Positions 1 to 8,117 of a DNA stretch of 17,734 nt are shown in pieces. Below the pieces are notes generated by a model. The model was not told the origin of the DNA. It made no database searches and saw only the letters and a list, made by a program, of their open reading frames with translations. The DNA is taken from NCBI GenBank assembly GCA_910578305.1, contig CAJTQH010000049.1, positions 1 through 17,734 on the forward strand, read 5' to 3'. Source of the DNA: an uncultured Muribaculaceae bacterium. GTDB taxonomy: Bacteria; Bacteroidota; Bacteroidia; Bacteroidales; Muribaculaceae. A program made the position numbers and the translations under genes. Position 1 is the first letter of the stretch, and each line of letters begins with the position of its first letter.

Positions 1-855
1 GGGATCGTCGGAGTTGACATAATCGACGAAAGCGGTCAGTGATACCTTTGAGTCGATTACCATTTTTTTGCCTCCGGCTCCGGGATAGTTGACTATTACA
101 TCCGGCCGCAGGCTATGGCCATGTTCGTCGCGAAGAGTCGATCCGTCATCATCGGTCTGTTTCTGGACTTCAAATTCTTCTCCTTTGCGTAGTCCGGAAT
201 TTTCGAGTATTGATTCCAGTATCATTTCGCCCCAGTCGCCCTGTTTTTTGGAGTTGCCTTTCAGAGCGTTGGCAAGTTCTCGGGCTTCTTTACCGATATT
301 GTCGTTGGTTTGAATCAGCTCTTTGATCTTTTCCTGTAAAGTGTTTCGTTCACGGGATTCGGCATTATAGCATGTGTGGACTTCTTTTCTGAATTGCTCG
401 ATGTTTTCCTTTAGCGGATTGAGCATGGCGCCGATGCGTTCTTCGTTCTGCTGGCGCAAAGTGCTCGACTGGCGTTCCATTATTTCGGTTGCCATGACTT
501 TAAATCTGTTTTCGGATTGCTTCAGTATGTCTTCGTGCTGTTCTTTTAGTCCGGCAAGCTCTCGTGCATGTGATATAGCCAGTTGATCGTAGCTATGTGC
601 GGCTTTGTCGATTTCTGCTTTAAGATGTATGATTGATTCAGTCAGGCCGGCGTTTTTTCTATTTAACTCATCGGCATTGGCTTCAGATGTTGATAGTTGT
701 GAGCGAAGCTGTGCAATGGTTTGATCCGACAGGTTGAGGCGCTCGAGCAAACGAGCTCTGTCAAGGTTGATTTTTGATGATTTTACTAAGGTAATAATCA
801 GATATGTCGCTAATGCGCAACATAGTATGCCAAGAAGTACTACGAGAGTGTTCAT
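1..855 (-). CDS. rmuC: RmuC family DNA recombination protein (N-terminal 285 residues, cut by window edge)
   Basis: Reads leftward from an ATG at 855-853 and stays open to base 1, giving 285 codons; the usual family length is roughly 400-500 residues, so the rest of the nuclease-like core lies outside the window. Residues 5-23 form one hydrophobic membrane anchor. Residues about 26-190 are long, charged and heptad-like, fitting the family's coiled coil. The conserved core begins with KKQGDWGE (203-210), continues with LRPDVIVNYPG (249-259) and reaches VIDSKVSLTAF (266-276), all typical of RmuC. RmuC proteins are predicted to limit inversions or rearrangements at short inverted repeats and belong to a PD-(D/E)XK-like nuclease group; that role is family knowledge. 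The gene is divergent from the hydrolase at 955. Only the C-terminal extent is uncertain. Confidence 0.93.
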   Translation of the reverse strand, partial: MNTLVVLLGILCCALATYLIITLVKSSKINLDRARLLERLNLSDQTIAQLRSQLSTSEANADELNRKNAGLTESIIHLKAEIDKAAHSYDQLAISHARELAGLKEQHEDILKQSENRFKVMATEIMERQSSTLRQQNEERIGAMLNPLKENIEQFRKEVHTCYNAESRERNTLQEKIKELIQTNDNIGKEARELANALKGNSKKQGDWGEMILESILENSGLRKGEEFEVQKQTDDDGSTLRDEHGHSLRPDVIVNYPGAGGKKMVIDSKVSLTAFVDYVNSDDP

Positions 856-887
856 CAGAGTGAGTTAATCGGTGATAAATTATAATG

Positions 888-895
888 TAAAGGTA
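888..895 (-). promoter_or_regulatory. Possible -7 box of rmuC
   Basis: The minus strand reads TACCTTTA here, one base from the Bacteroidetes -7 consensus TAnnTTTG, about 32 nt upstream of the rmuC start. No clear TTTG -33 element was found at the right distance, so this is a tentative call. Confidence 0.35.
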
Positions 896-928
896 GTGAA
901 TTTTCTCCGAAGTATCAACTATTATACT

Positions 929-936
929 TAACTTTG
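929..936 (+). promoter_or_regulatory. Probable -7 box for the hydrolase/Mur ligase/Ddl operon
   Basis: TAACTTTG matches the Bacteroidetes -7 consensus TAnnTTTG exactly. Transcription would begin near 943, leaving a leader of only about 12 nt before the ATG at 955. The expected -33 TTTG is degenerate (a T-rich stretch at 901-904 lies near the right spacing). It is the only good plus-strand box before the first gene of the run that ends at 5535. Confidence 0.5.
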
Positions 937-954
937 CAATGAAAAACAGGCTAT

Positions 955-1716
955 ATGACGGACGTTATAGATATAGACGGAATGCAGTTGCACTACACGG
1001 TGTCGGGTAGCGGAAGTCCCATGGTGCTGATGCACGGGTGGGGCTGCGATCACTCAACTCTGGCGTCGATTGAGGCAGTGGCTTCAAGGGACCATACTGT
1101 GTATAATGTGGATTTTCCGGGATTCGGCAACACTCCTGAGCCGCCTGAAGTGTGGGGAGTGGAGCAATATACACGAATGATCGAATGTATGGTGCAGAAA
1201 CTCGGGTTGAATCGGCCGGTATTGCTGGGGCATTCGTTTGGCGGAAGGGTGGGATTGCTTTATGCATCACGTAATGAAGTTAGCAAGCTAATACTTGTTG
1301 ACGCTGCCGGTGTGAAGCCTCGGCGGCCGTTGAAATATTATGTCAACGTATATGGTTTTAAACTGGCCAAACGTATTGTCAGGCTTGTGTGCAGTAGGGA
1401 AAAGGCCGATCGTGTGATTGCCGACTGGCGTTCCCGGAGAGGATCGGCTGACTACAACAACGCATCACCACGCATGAAATCTATTCTGAGTAAAGTGGTA
1501 AATGAAGATTTGCGTCATGTAATGCCATCGATAACCTGTCCGACGTTGTTGATATGGGGCGAAAATGATACAGCGACGCCCGTGCGCGACGCCATTGTTA
1601 TGGAGCGTCTTATTCCTGACGCTGGCCTGGTGCGCTTTGCCGGATGCGGGCACTATAGTTTTCTGGACGATCCGCGTCGGTTTGCTGCTGTGCTTGAGAG
1701 TTTTTTGGAATCCTGA
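955..1716 (+). CDS. Alpha/beta-fold hydrolase
   Basis: 253 residues, a complete single-domain alpha/beta hydrolase. Visible elements: oxyanion-loop motif HGWG (27-30), nucleophile elbow GHSFGG with Ser94, acid in WGENDTATP (Asp205), and catalytic His233 in GCGHYSFLDDP. A cap region lies between about residues 118 and 190. No signal peptide or membrane segment is seen, so it is predicted cytoplasmic. Substrate cannot be read from sequence; esterase, lactonase or C-C hydrolase activity would all fit. It is the first gene of a plus-strand run, with only 12 nt before the Mur ligase gene, so co-transcription with cell-wall-type ligases is likely. Any role in envelope metabolism is inference from this linkage. 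Confidence 0.9.
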   Translation: MTDVIDIDGMQLHYTVSGSGSPMVLMHGWGCDHSTLASIEAVASRDHTVYNVDFPGFGNTPEPPEVWGVEQYTRMIECMVQKLGLNRPVLLGHSFGGRVGLLYASRNEVSKLILVDAAGVKPRRPLKYYVNVYGFKLAKRIVRLVCSREKADRVIADWRSRRGSADYNNASPRMKSILSKVVNEDLRHVMPSITCPTLLIWGENDTATPVRDAIVMERLIPDAGLVRFAGCGHYSFLDDPRRFAAVLESFLES

Positions 1717-1728
1717 TAAGAATAGAAT

Positions 1729-3333
1729 ATGTCAATACCATTGCTTATAACGTATATAGTAGCGGCTGTGGCCGCATTATTGAGCCTTACGGCTGAATAT
1801 CGTCGCGCTGCCATGATGATGCAGCAAAATTCATATCGGACAGATCGGTACATGCGCTGGTTGCGTTCATCGGGCGACACAACGTCTTATCCTCGTCTTG
1901 TGGGTATGCTCGTGTTTTTTGGCTCGCTTGCGTCTTTTAGCGCTCCATTGTGGGGCATATTTATGATTGCGGTATTCTCGTCCGGTTCGTTTATTGTGGC
2001 TTATAATAAAAAATATAAAAAGCCTCTTGTGGTGACTCCGCGAGTGAAACGCATACTATCGGTGATGGCCGTGTTGTCGCTTATGGTTGTCGTAGGCGTG
2101 TTTGTCTGGGCTTATTTTGCCGGCTCCGGTCTTGAATCAGGATTGTTTTATGCCGTAGTGTCGATGCTGGGGCTGTATTGCGGATCGCATGTGGTGATAA
2201 TGACGGCCATACGATTGCTGTCGCCGGTAGAGAAAAGCATTAATCGGAAATATTACGATGAGGCAGCCGGGATTCTGGCTTCTATGCCGCGTCTGCAGGT
2301 CGTAGGCATAACTGGCAGTTACGGTAAGACAAGTACAAAGCATTACCTTAACCGCATATTGTCGGAGCACTTTGAGGTGCTGATGACTCCAGGAAGTTAC
2401 AACACGACGTTGGGGGTGATACGTACTGTGCGCGAGATGATGAAGCCGTACTGCGAGGTTTTTATATGTGAAATGGGCGCAAAACAGCAAGGAGACATAA
2501 AAGAGATCTGCGATCTCGTACATCCGCAGATCGGCGTGGTTACAGCTGTGGGCCCACAGCATCTGGAATCGTTCAAGTCGTTGGAGAACGTTCAGCGTAC
2601 TAAATTTGAACTTATTGACTCGTTGCCGTCGGTCGGTCTGGCTGTGGTAAACAATGATTTTCCTATGGTGGCTTCGCGCACGGTGGATAATGTGGCGTGT
2701 GTGCGATATGGTGTGAACGACGAAAATGTGGATTATCGGGCTACGGAGATAACTTACGGAGTATCAGGAACAGATTTTGTAATAGAGGGCGAAGGTGAGA
2801 AACGTAGATTTCATACACGTCTGCTTGGAGAGTGCAATGTGTCCAATCTTGTGGCTGCTATAGTGGTGGCTATGCGTATGGGCGTGCCTGAGGAGAAAAT
2901 ACACAGGGCTGTGGAGCGTATAGAACCGGTAGAACACCGATTGAGTATGAAGCGTACGTCTGCAGGTGTAACCATACTTGATGATGCGTTCAATTCCAAT
3001 CCGTCCGGTTCGTCAATGGCTCTTGATGTGCTTGCGGCAATGACATCCGGCAAACGTATAATAGTCACTCCCGGCATGATTGAACTCGGGGAGAAGCAAT
3101 ATGAACTTAATTATGAATTCGGCGCTAAAATAGCTGTGTCGGCCGATGTGGCCATAATAGTGGGTGAGTATAATCGTGACGCTATTGTAGGCGGTATGGA
3201 GAGTGTGGGAAATGCTGCACTCCGTATCATGGAAGCTCCCACATTTACAGTTGCGCAGCAGATGCTTGCGGGAATTGTGGCTTCTGGTGATACGGTGCTT
3301 TATGAAAATGACCTTCCCGATACATTTAAATAG
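1729..3333 (+). CDS. Membrane-anchored Mur ligase family protein (MurF-like)
   Basis: 534 residues. Residues 1-165 hold about four hydrophobic segments (roughly 4-20, 58-92 which may be two helices, 108-131 and 138-162). The Mur ligase central domain follows: ATP-binding P-loop GITGSYGKTSTK (193-204), TTLGV (226-230), the Mg-binding region EMGAKQQGDI (248-257) and the LGECNVSNLVAA stretch (366-377). The C-terminal domain has EHRLS (402-406) and DDAFNSNP (418-425), both characteristic of MurF rather than MurC, D or E. MurF adds D-Ala-D-Ala to the UDP-MurNAc-tripeptide. Here the usual N-terminal UDP-MurNAc-binding domain appears to be missing and replaced by membrane helices, so the true acceptor is uncertain. 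The downstream Ddl-type ligase (39 nt away) could supply the dipeptide. The ATG at 1729 keeps the first helix intact. Ligase fold is certain; MurF activity is not. Confidence 0.88.
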   Translation: MSIPLLITYIVAAVAALLSLTAEYRRAAMMMQQNSYRTDRYMRWLRSSGDTTSYPRLVGMLVFFGSLASFSAPLWGIFMIAVFSSGSFIVAYNKKYKKPLVVTPRVKRILSVMAVLSLMVVVGVFVWAYFAGSGLESGLFYAVVSMLGLYCGSHVVIMTAIRLLSPVEKSINRKYYDEAAGILASMPRLQVVGITGSYGKTSTKHYLNRILSEHFEVLMTPGSYNTTLGVIRTVREMMKPYCEVFICEMGAKQQGDIKEICDLVHPQIGVVTAVGPQHLESFKSLENVQRTKFELIDSLPSVGLAVVNNDFPMVASRTVDNVACVRYGVNDENVDYRATEITYGVSGTDFVIEGEGEKRRFHTRLLGECNVSNLVAAIVVAMRMGVPEEKIHRAVERIEPVEHRLSMKRTSAGVTILDDAFNSNPSGSSMALDVLAAMTSGKRIIVTPGMIELGEKQYELNYEFGAKIAVSADVAIIVGEYNRDAIVGGMESVGNAALRIMEAPTFTVAQQMLAGIVASGDTVLYENDLPDTFK

Positions 3334-3372
3334 TTGAGATATTAAATATAACAATCAGATAGAAAATAAGCG

Positions 3373-4560
3373 ATGAAAACCAATATCGGAGTATTCTTTG
3401 GCGGATGTTCCACCGAACATGAAATATCGGTAATCTCGGCATCTCAGGCCATGAGTGCCATAGATCGTAGTGTTTATGACGTCACACCTATATATATAAC
3501 CAAGCAGGGCCGATGGTATACGGGTGACGCTCTGTTTGATGTGGCCAATTACCGTGATGTGCCTTCTTTGTTGAAAAAATGCAAGGAGGTGTATATGAAA
3601 CCGGTCAAAGGCGATTTCGGGCTATATATGTCGAAAAAGCCATTTTGGGGCTCGGATCTTCTTAGCAGACTCGATGTGGCGATACCTGTGCTTCATGGTT
3701 CGTATGGCGAGGATGGTACGTTTGAAGGCGTTCTGGATGCCATAGGTATACCTTATGCGGGATGTAATGTGCTTGCATCGGCCAATGGTATGGATAAGAT
3801 AACCATGAAGATGATACTTCAGGCTTGTGACATACCGGTTGTGGACTATGTGTGGTTTACCGACAAGGAATGGTACGATAAGCGCGACGCCGTGATAAGT
3901 AGGATTGAGGGCACTATCGGCTATCCGGTGATAGTAAAACCGGCAAATCTGGGGTCGAGCGTGGGTATAGGCCGGGCTGCTGACCGAGAGACTCTCATTG
4001 AACGTATAAACGATGCCGAGAAGTATTCCAATCGAATCATCGTGGAGCACATGGTGGAAAATCTGCATGAAGTCAATTGCTCTGTGCTCGGCGACTGCGA
4101 CGAGTATCAGACATCGGTATGCGAGGAGCCTATAAAAAGTGGAGAGATTCTGTCGTATGAAGACAAGTATATGGGTGGAACCAAAGGGGCCAAAGGTATG
4201 CAGGCTTCGCAAAAGCGTATCCCTGCCGATCTGCCTGCCGAGGTGAGCGACCGCATACGCTTCCTCGCCGGAGAGACATTCCGTGTCCTGTCCTGTCATG
4301 GTGTGAGTCGTGTCGATGTTATAATGGATGCCGACAATGGCAGCATATATGTCAATGAGATCAATACCATCCCGGGCTCATTGTCATTTTATCTGTGGGA
4401 GGCTACCGGTATAACGTTTGACAGGCTTATGGATCGTCTGGTGCAGTTGGCTGTAAAGCGGCAGCGAGAACAGTCCATGAAGATCAAGAGCTACGACCAG
4501 AATATATTCTCAATGGGGGGTGGTACAAAGGGCGTGAAAGGCGCAAAGGGCGTGAAGTGA
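3373..4560 (+). CDS. ddl: D-alanine--D-alanine ligase family protein (long form)
   Basis: 395 residues, ATP-grasp fold. N-terminal GGCSTEHEISVISA (10-23) contains the conserved Glu15. Also seen are HGSYGEDGTFEGVLD (108-122), MDKITMK (140-146), VKPANLGSSVGIG (188-200), the omega-loop region around SYEDKYMGG (261-269), and the metal ligands Asp315 (SRVDV), Glu329 and Asn331 (NEINTIPGS). The family joins two D-Ala residues using ATP in the cytoplasm for peptidoglycan precursors. At 395 residues it exceeds the common 300-370. The excess includes an insert around 60-100 and a C-terminal tail ending in repeated KGVK/KGAK units. It lies 39 nt after the Mur ligase gene and 18 nt before the transporter gene, consistent with one operon. 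It could be the main Ddl or a paralogue dedicated to the neighbouring ligase; the window cannot tell. Confidence 0.92.
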   Translation: MKTNIGVFFGGCSTEHEISVISASQAMSAIDRSVYDVTPIYITKQGRWYTGDALFDVANYRDVPSLLKKCKEVYMKPVKGDFGLYMSKKPFWGSDLLSRLDVAIPVLHGSYGEDGTFEGVLDAIGIPYAGCNVLASANGMDKITMKMILQACDIPVVDYVWFTDKEWYDKRDAVISRIEGTIGYPVIVKPANLGSSVGIGRAADRETLIERINDAEKYSNRIIVEHMVENLHEVNCSVLGDCDEYQTSVCEEPIKSGEILSYEDKYMGGTKGAKGMQASQKRIPADLPAEVSDRIRFLAGETFRVLSCHGVSRVDVIMDADNGSIYVNEINTIPGSLSFYLWEATGITFDRLMDRLVQLAVKRQREQSMKIKSYDQNIFSMGGGTKGVKGAKGVK

Positions 4561-4578
4561 CAGTTCTGACAGTGTGTT

Positions 4579-5535
4579 ATGGATAGCAGGGCTCTTAAGG
4601 GTTATGCTCTTGCGTCGGTGGCTGCGGCTACCTATGGCATGAATCCGTTGTTTGCATTGCCTCTTTATGAGGCCGGTATGACGGCTGATTCGGTGCTGTT
4701 TTTCCGATATTTGTTTGCCATACCGTTGCTTGGCGGTATGATACTTGCGAGAGGACGCAGTTTTAAAGTCAGCGCCGGTAATTGCCTGTTGCTTGTTGTG
4801 ATGGGGCTGGTGGTCGCATTCTCGTCGTTGGGACTGTTTTTGAGCTACAATTATATGGATGCCGGTATAGCATCTTCGCTGCTGTTCGTGTATCCAATCA
4901 TGGTGGCGCTTATAATGGCGGGTGTGTATCGTGAGCGGATATCGGCAGTGACATCGATATGTATAGTATTGGCTCTCGGAGGCATTGCTCTGCTTTATAA
5001 AGGGTCGGGCGATGCTACGTTGAGCGTTACAGGTACAATGCTTGTCATGGGATCGGCATTGTCGTATGCCATATATATTGTGGCTGTCAACAAGACGCGA
5101 CTGCGCGAGGTGGCAACTCTTACGGTCACATTCTATGTGCTGATGTTCGGTCTGTTGCTGTTTGCCGCACGGCTGGCTATGGCTGGTGAAGTGGATGTGG
5201 TGCCGGCCGACAAATGGTATCTGTGGGGCTGTGTGCTGGCTCTTGCGGTGTTTCCCACTGCGATATCGTTTTTGTGCACTACGTCGGCCATACAATACAT
5301 CGGTTCCACACCGACGGCTATCCTTGGTGCTCTTGAGCCGGTGACGGCCGTGTTTTTCGGCGTGGTGGTGTTTGGCGAAGTGCTTACATTGCGCGATATC
5401 GCAGGTCTGGTTATGATAATAGTGGCAGTGAGCTGTGTGGTGGCGGCGCCGGAATTGTCGTCGCGTATGACCCGCATAAGGCGTCTGTTTCCCCGTCTGC
5501 GCATGCCGCGCCGCAATTGGATGAAGGGCAAATGA
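4579..5535 (+). CDS. DMT superfamily (EamA) transporter
   Basis: 318 residues with about ten predicted membrane helices in two homologous halves (about 6-140 and 149-290), the duplicated EamA layout of the drug/metabolite transporter superfamily. The second half ends with the typical GALEPVTAVFFGVVVFGE stretch (250-267). A basic, arginine-rich tail (296-318) should face the cytoplasm. Substrates of this family range from amino acids to nucleotides and drugs, and nothing here fixes one. The ATG at 4579 is 18 nt after the ligase stop, so it is likely the last gene of the same operon; no clear terminator follows, and the rpsP promoter begins within 45 nt of its stop. Confidence 0.9.
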   Translation: MDSRALKGYALASVAAATYGMNPLFALPLYEAGMTADSVLFFRYLFAIPLLGGMILARGRSFKVSAGNCLLLVVMGLVVAFSSLGLFLSYNYMDAGIASSLLFVYPIMVALIMAGVYRERISAVTSICIVLALGGIALLYKGSGDATLSVTGTMLVMGSALSYAIYIVAVNKTRLREVATLTVTFYVLMFGLLLFAARLAMAGEVDVVPADKWYLWGCVLALAVFPTAISFLCTTSAIQYIGSTPTAILGALEPVTAVFFGVVVFGEVLTLRDIAGLVMIIVAVSCVVAAPELSSRMTRIRRLFPRLRMPRRNWMKGK

Positions 5536-5578
5536 ACGGAAAGGACTGGAAAATACGTGAAAAATAAACGGATATAAG

Positions 5579-5609
5579 TTTGCGGAGTGAAAATAAATGT
5601 GTAACTTTG
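5579..5609 (+). promoter_or_regulatory. rpsP promoter, full Bacteroidetes consensus
   Basis: TTTG at 5579-5582, a 19-nt spacer, then TAACTTTG at 5602-5609. Both boxes and the spacing match the Bacteroidetes sigma-ABfr consensus exactly. Transcription should start near 5616, giving a leader of roughly 38 A-rich nucleotides before the rpsP ATG. Confidence 0.85.
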
Positions 5610-5653
5610 CAGCCGCTAAACAATACAAAACCAACATTTAATTAACTTATTTA

Positions 5654-6202
5654 ATGGCAACAAAAATCAGATTACAACGTCATGGTCGCAAGAACTATGC
5701 GTTTTATCCTATTGTTATCGCCGATAGCAGGGCACCACGAGATGGTAAATTTATTGAAAGGATAGGTTCTTATAATCCGAACACTAATCCTGCTACAGTA
5801 ACTTTGAATTTCGAACGGGCTTTGTATTGGGTAAACGTTGGTGCTCAACCCACCGACACTGTTCGCACTATTCTTTCTCAGGAAGGCGTACTTCTGATGA
5901 AGCACCTTCAGGGTGGTGTGAAAAAAGGCGCATTTGATGAAGCAGAAGCTCAGCGTCGTTTCGAAGCATGGAAGCAGAAAAAGCAGGCATCTGTAGATGC
6001 TGCACGCACTTCTCTTGCTGATGCTAAGGAACTCGCCGCCAAGCAGCGTCTGGCTGACGAACAGGCTAAGAACGCCGCTAAAGCTGAGGCTGTAGCTAAG
6101 AAGAAAGCTGAAATCGCTGCTGCCAAGGCTGCCGAAGAGGCTGCCGCCGCTGCTGAAGAAGCTCCCGCTGAGGAAGCAGCTGAAGCTCCTGCTGCCGAAT
6201 AA
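5654..6202 (+). CDS. rpsP: 30S ribosomal protein S16 with long C-terminal extension
   Basis: 182 residues. Residues 1-80 are the S16 core: MATKIRLQRHGRKNYAFYPI at the start, then VIADSRAPRDGKFIERIGSYNP (21-42) and WVNVGAQPTDTVRTIL (59-74). S16 binds 16S rRNA in the 30S body and is needed for assembly. Most bacterial S16 proteins are about 80-100 residues. Here residues about 95-182 form an extra, low-complexity Ala/Glu/Lys-rich tail predicted to be one long helix that becomes strongly acidic at the end (EEAAEAPAAE). Such tails occur in Bacteroidetes S16 proteins as far as I know. It has its own promoter and terminator, so it is a single-gene transcript rather than part of the rpsP-rimM-trmD-rplS operon of Proteobacteria. 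Confidence 0.97.
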   Translation: MATKIRLQRHGRKNYAFYPIVIADSRAPRDGKFIERIGSYNPNTNPATVTLNFERALYWVNVGAQPTDTVRTILSQEGVLLMKHLQGGVKKGAFDEAEAQRRFEAWKQKKQASVDAARTSLADAKELAAKQRLADEQAKNAAKAEAVAKKKAEIAAAKAAEEAAAAAEEAPAEEAAEAPAAE

Positions 6203-6250
6203 GCAAACGGAGTTTCCCACCAATCAGAACTCTCATCAGAGACTCATTAC

Positions 6251-6287
6251 AAGGTGTGCCGACATTCGTCGGCACACCTTTTGCTTT
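6251..6287 (+). terminator. Rho-independent terminator of rpsP
   Basis: A perfect 13-bp stem (AAGGTGTGCCGAC at 6251-6263 with GTCGGCACACCTT at 6268-6280), loop ATTC, followed by a T-rich tail (TTTTGCTTT). It begins 48 nt after the rpsP stop and before the glnS promoter. Confidence 0.93.
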
Positions 6288-6333
6288 AGAGTCGGGTGTG
6301 CGTAATATGTTTCACAAGAAAATGGCGATAGAC

Positions 6334-6364
6334 TTTGAGAATTGCAGAAATAGGATTAATTTTG
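6334..6364 (+). promoter_or_regulatory. glnS promoter, full Bacteroidetes consensus
   Basis: TTTG at 6334-6337, a 19-nt spacer, then TAATTTTG at 6357-6364, an exact TAnnTTTG. The start of transcription should be near 6371, about 43 nt before the glnS ATG. This is the only good promoter between the rpsP terminator and the two-gene unit glnS plus TPR protein. Confidence 0.83.
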
Positions 6365-6413
6365 CAGTTTAGTAAAACTAACCGTAAGATTAACACTAAA
6401 ACATTATATAGCC

Positions 6414-8117
6414 ATGGCAGAAAATGAAATGGAAGAAACCCAGGAAAAGAAAGGCCTGAACTTTGTAGAACAGATGGTTTATGATGACCTTCAGGCCGGT
6501 AAAAACGGTGGACGACTAAATACGCGTTTCCCACCGGAGCCAAACGGATATCTTCATATCGGTCATGCCAAGGCTATATGCATGGATTTCGGAGTTGCTG
6601 AAAAATTCGGAGGTACATGTAATCTTCGTTTCGATGATACCAATCCCGTAAAGGAGGATGTGGAATATGTGGATTCGATTCGCGAGGATATCCATTGGCT
6701 TGGGTTTGACTGGGGCGATCGGGAGTATTATGCGAGCGATTATTTCCCCCAGCTTTATGATCTGGCAGTACGTATGATAAAAGAAGGAAAGGCGTATGTC
6801 GATGACCAGACTTCCGAGCAGATAGCGCAGCAGAAAGGAACTCCCACCACTCCCGGTGTGGAAAGCCCTTACAGAAGCCGATCTGTGGAAGAGAATCTTG
6901 ATCTGTTTCACCGTATGAATGCCGGTGAGTTTGATGAAGGTGCAAGAGTGTTGCGTGCGAAAATAGACATGACGTCCGACAACATGCATTTCCGTGATCC
7001 GATTATGTACCGTATCATCAAGCATCCTCACCATCGTACAGGTACGAAGTGGAATGTATATCCGATGTACGATTTCGCACATGGTCAGAGTGACTATTTC
7101 GAAGGTGTGACGCACTCTATATGTACATTGGAGTTTGTGCCTCATCGTCCGCTGTATGAGTACTTTGTCAAGGAGCTTGCCGATGAAACCTATTGTCCGC
7201 GTCAGATCGAATTCAACCGACTGAATCTTACTTATACTGTGATGAGCAAGCGTAAATTGCTTCAGCTTGTCAAGGAAGGTCTTGTAGCCGGTTGGGATGA
7301 TCCCCGTATGCCGACTATATCCGGAATGCGCCGTCGAGGCTTTACACCGCGCTCCATACGAAACTTCATAGATAAGATAGGTTATACAAAATATGAGGCA
7401 CTCAATAGTGTGTCGTTGCTTGAACATGCTGTGCGCGAAGATCTGAATGCTGTATCGACCCGTGTGATGGCTGTGGTAAATCCTGTGAAATTGATCATAG
7501 CCAATTATCCTGAGGATAAGGTGGAGATGGTGGATATGGAGAATAATCCAGAGGATCCGACGGCAGGCACTCACTCCATGCCGTTCTCGCGAGAGATATA
7601 CATAGAGCGTGAAGACTTCATGGAAAATCCTCCGAAAAAATTCTTCCGACTTGCTCCTGAAGGAGAAGTGCGTCTTAAAGGAGCATATATCGTGAAGTGT
7701 ACCGGAGTTAAGAAAAATGAAAACGGAGATATCGAAGAGATATACTGCACTTACGATCCCGATACACGCAGTGGACTGCCTGGCAGCATGCGCAAGGTAA
7801 AAGGCACTCTTCACTGGGTATCGGCGCGTCATGCCATAGATGCAACCGCCCGTATGTATGATCGCCTGTTTGATGTCGAGAATCCTGCAGCTGAAACAGA
7901 TAAGGATTTCCGCGAACTTCTTAATCCGGATTCACTCAAAGTGGTTACTGGCATAAAAGTCGAACCGTATCTTGCCGAGAATGCCCGTCCGCTCGAGCAC
8001 TTCCAGTTCCAGCGTGTGGGATACTTCACTCCTGATAAGGAATCGACAGCCGATAATCTGATATTCAACCGTACCATTGCTCTAAAGGACAGCTGGGAAA
8101 AAGCTCAGAAAAAATGA
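6414..8117 (+). CDS. glnS: Glutamine--tRNA ligase (GlnRS)
   Basis: 567 residues, close to the usual 550-580 for bacterial GlnRS. Class I signature PEPNGYLHIGHAKAIC (41-56) contains the HIGH motif, and VMSKRKL (276-282) is the GlnRS form of KMSKS. Other GlnRS-typical stretches are NLRFDDTNPVKEDVEYVDSI (70-89), YPMYDFAHGQSDYFEGVTHS (216-235) and DDPRMPTISGMRRRGF (295-310). The C-terminal part (about 340-560) is the two-barrel anticodon-binding domain. It charges tRNA-Gln directly, so this organism need not rely on the GatCAB route for Gln-tRNA. Glutamine forms in GlnRS versus GluRS are separated by overall similarity; the PEPNGYLHIGHAKA form favours GlnRS clearly. Its stop overlaps the next start (ATGA). 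Confidence 0.97.
   Translation: MAENEMEETQEKKGLNFVEQMVYDDLQAGKNGGRLNTRFPPEPNGYLHIGHAKAICMDFGVAEKFGGTCNLRFDDTNPVKEDVEYVDSIREDIHWLGFDWGDREYYASDYFPQLYDLAVRMIKEGKAYVDDQTSEQIAQQKGTPTTPGVESPYRSRSVEENLDLFHRMNAGEFDEGARVLRAKIDMTSDNMHFRDPIMYRIIKHPHHRTGTKWNVYPMYDFAHGQSDYFEGVTHSICTLEFVPHRPLYEYFVKELADETYCPRQIEFNRLNLTYTVMSKRKLLQLVKEGLVAGWDDPRMPTISGMRRRGFTPRSIRNFIDKIGYTKYEALNSVSLLEHAVREDLNAVSTRVMAVVNPVKLIIANYPEDKVEMVDMENNPEDPTAGTHSMPFSREIYIEREDFMENPPKKFFRLAPEGEVRLKGAYIVKCTGVKKNENGDIEEIYCTYDPDTRSGLPGSMRKVKGTLHWVSARHAIDATARMYDRLFDVENPAAETDKDFRELLNPDSLKVVTGIKVEPYLAENARPLEHFQFQRVGYFTPDKESTADNLIFNRTIALKDSWEKAQKK

Noticed and set aside
4510..5637. A 375-codon minus-strand frame opposite the Ddl tail and the EamA transporter gene
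   Set aside because: It lies antisense to a clear ten-helix transporter and its product is a His/Arg/Gln-rich string with no domain, typical of a shadow frame.
6516..7832. A 438-codon minus-strand frame opposite glnS
   Set aside because: Antisense to an unmistakable GlnRS with all class I motifs; no domain of its own is seen.
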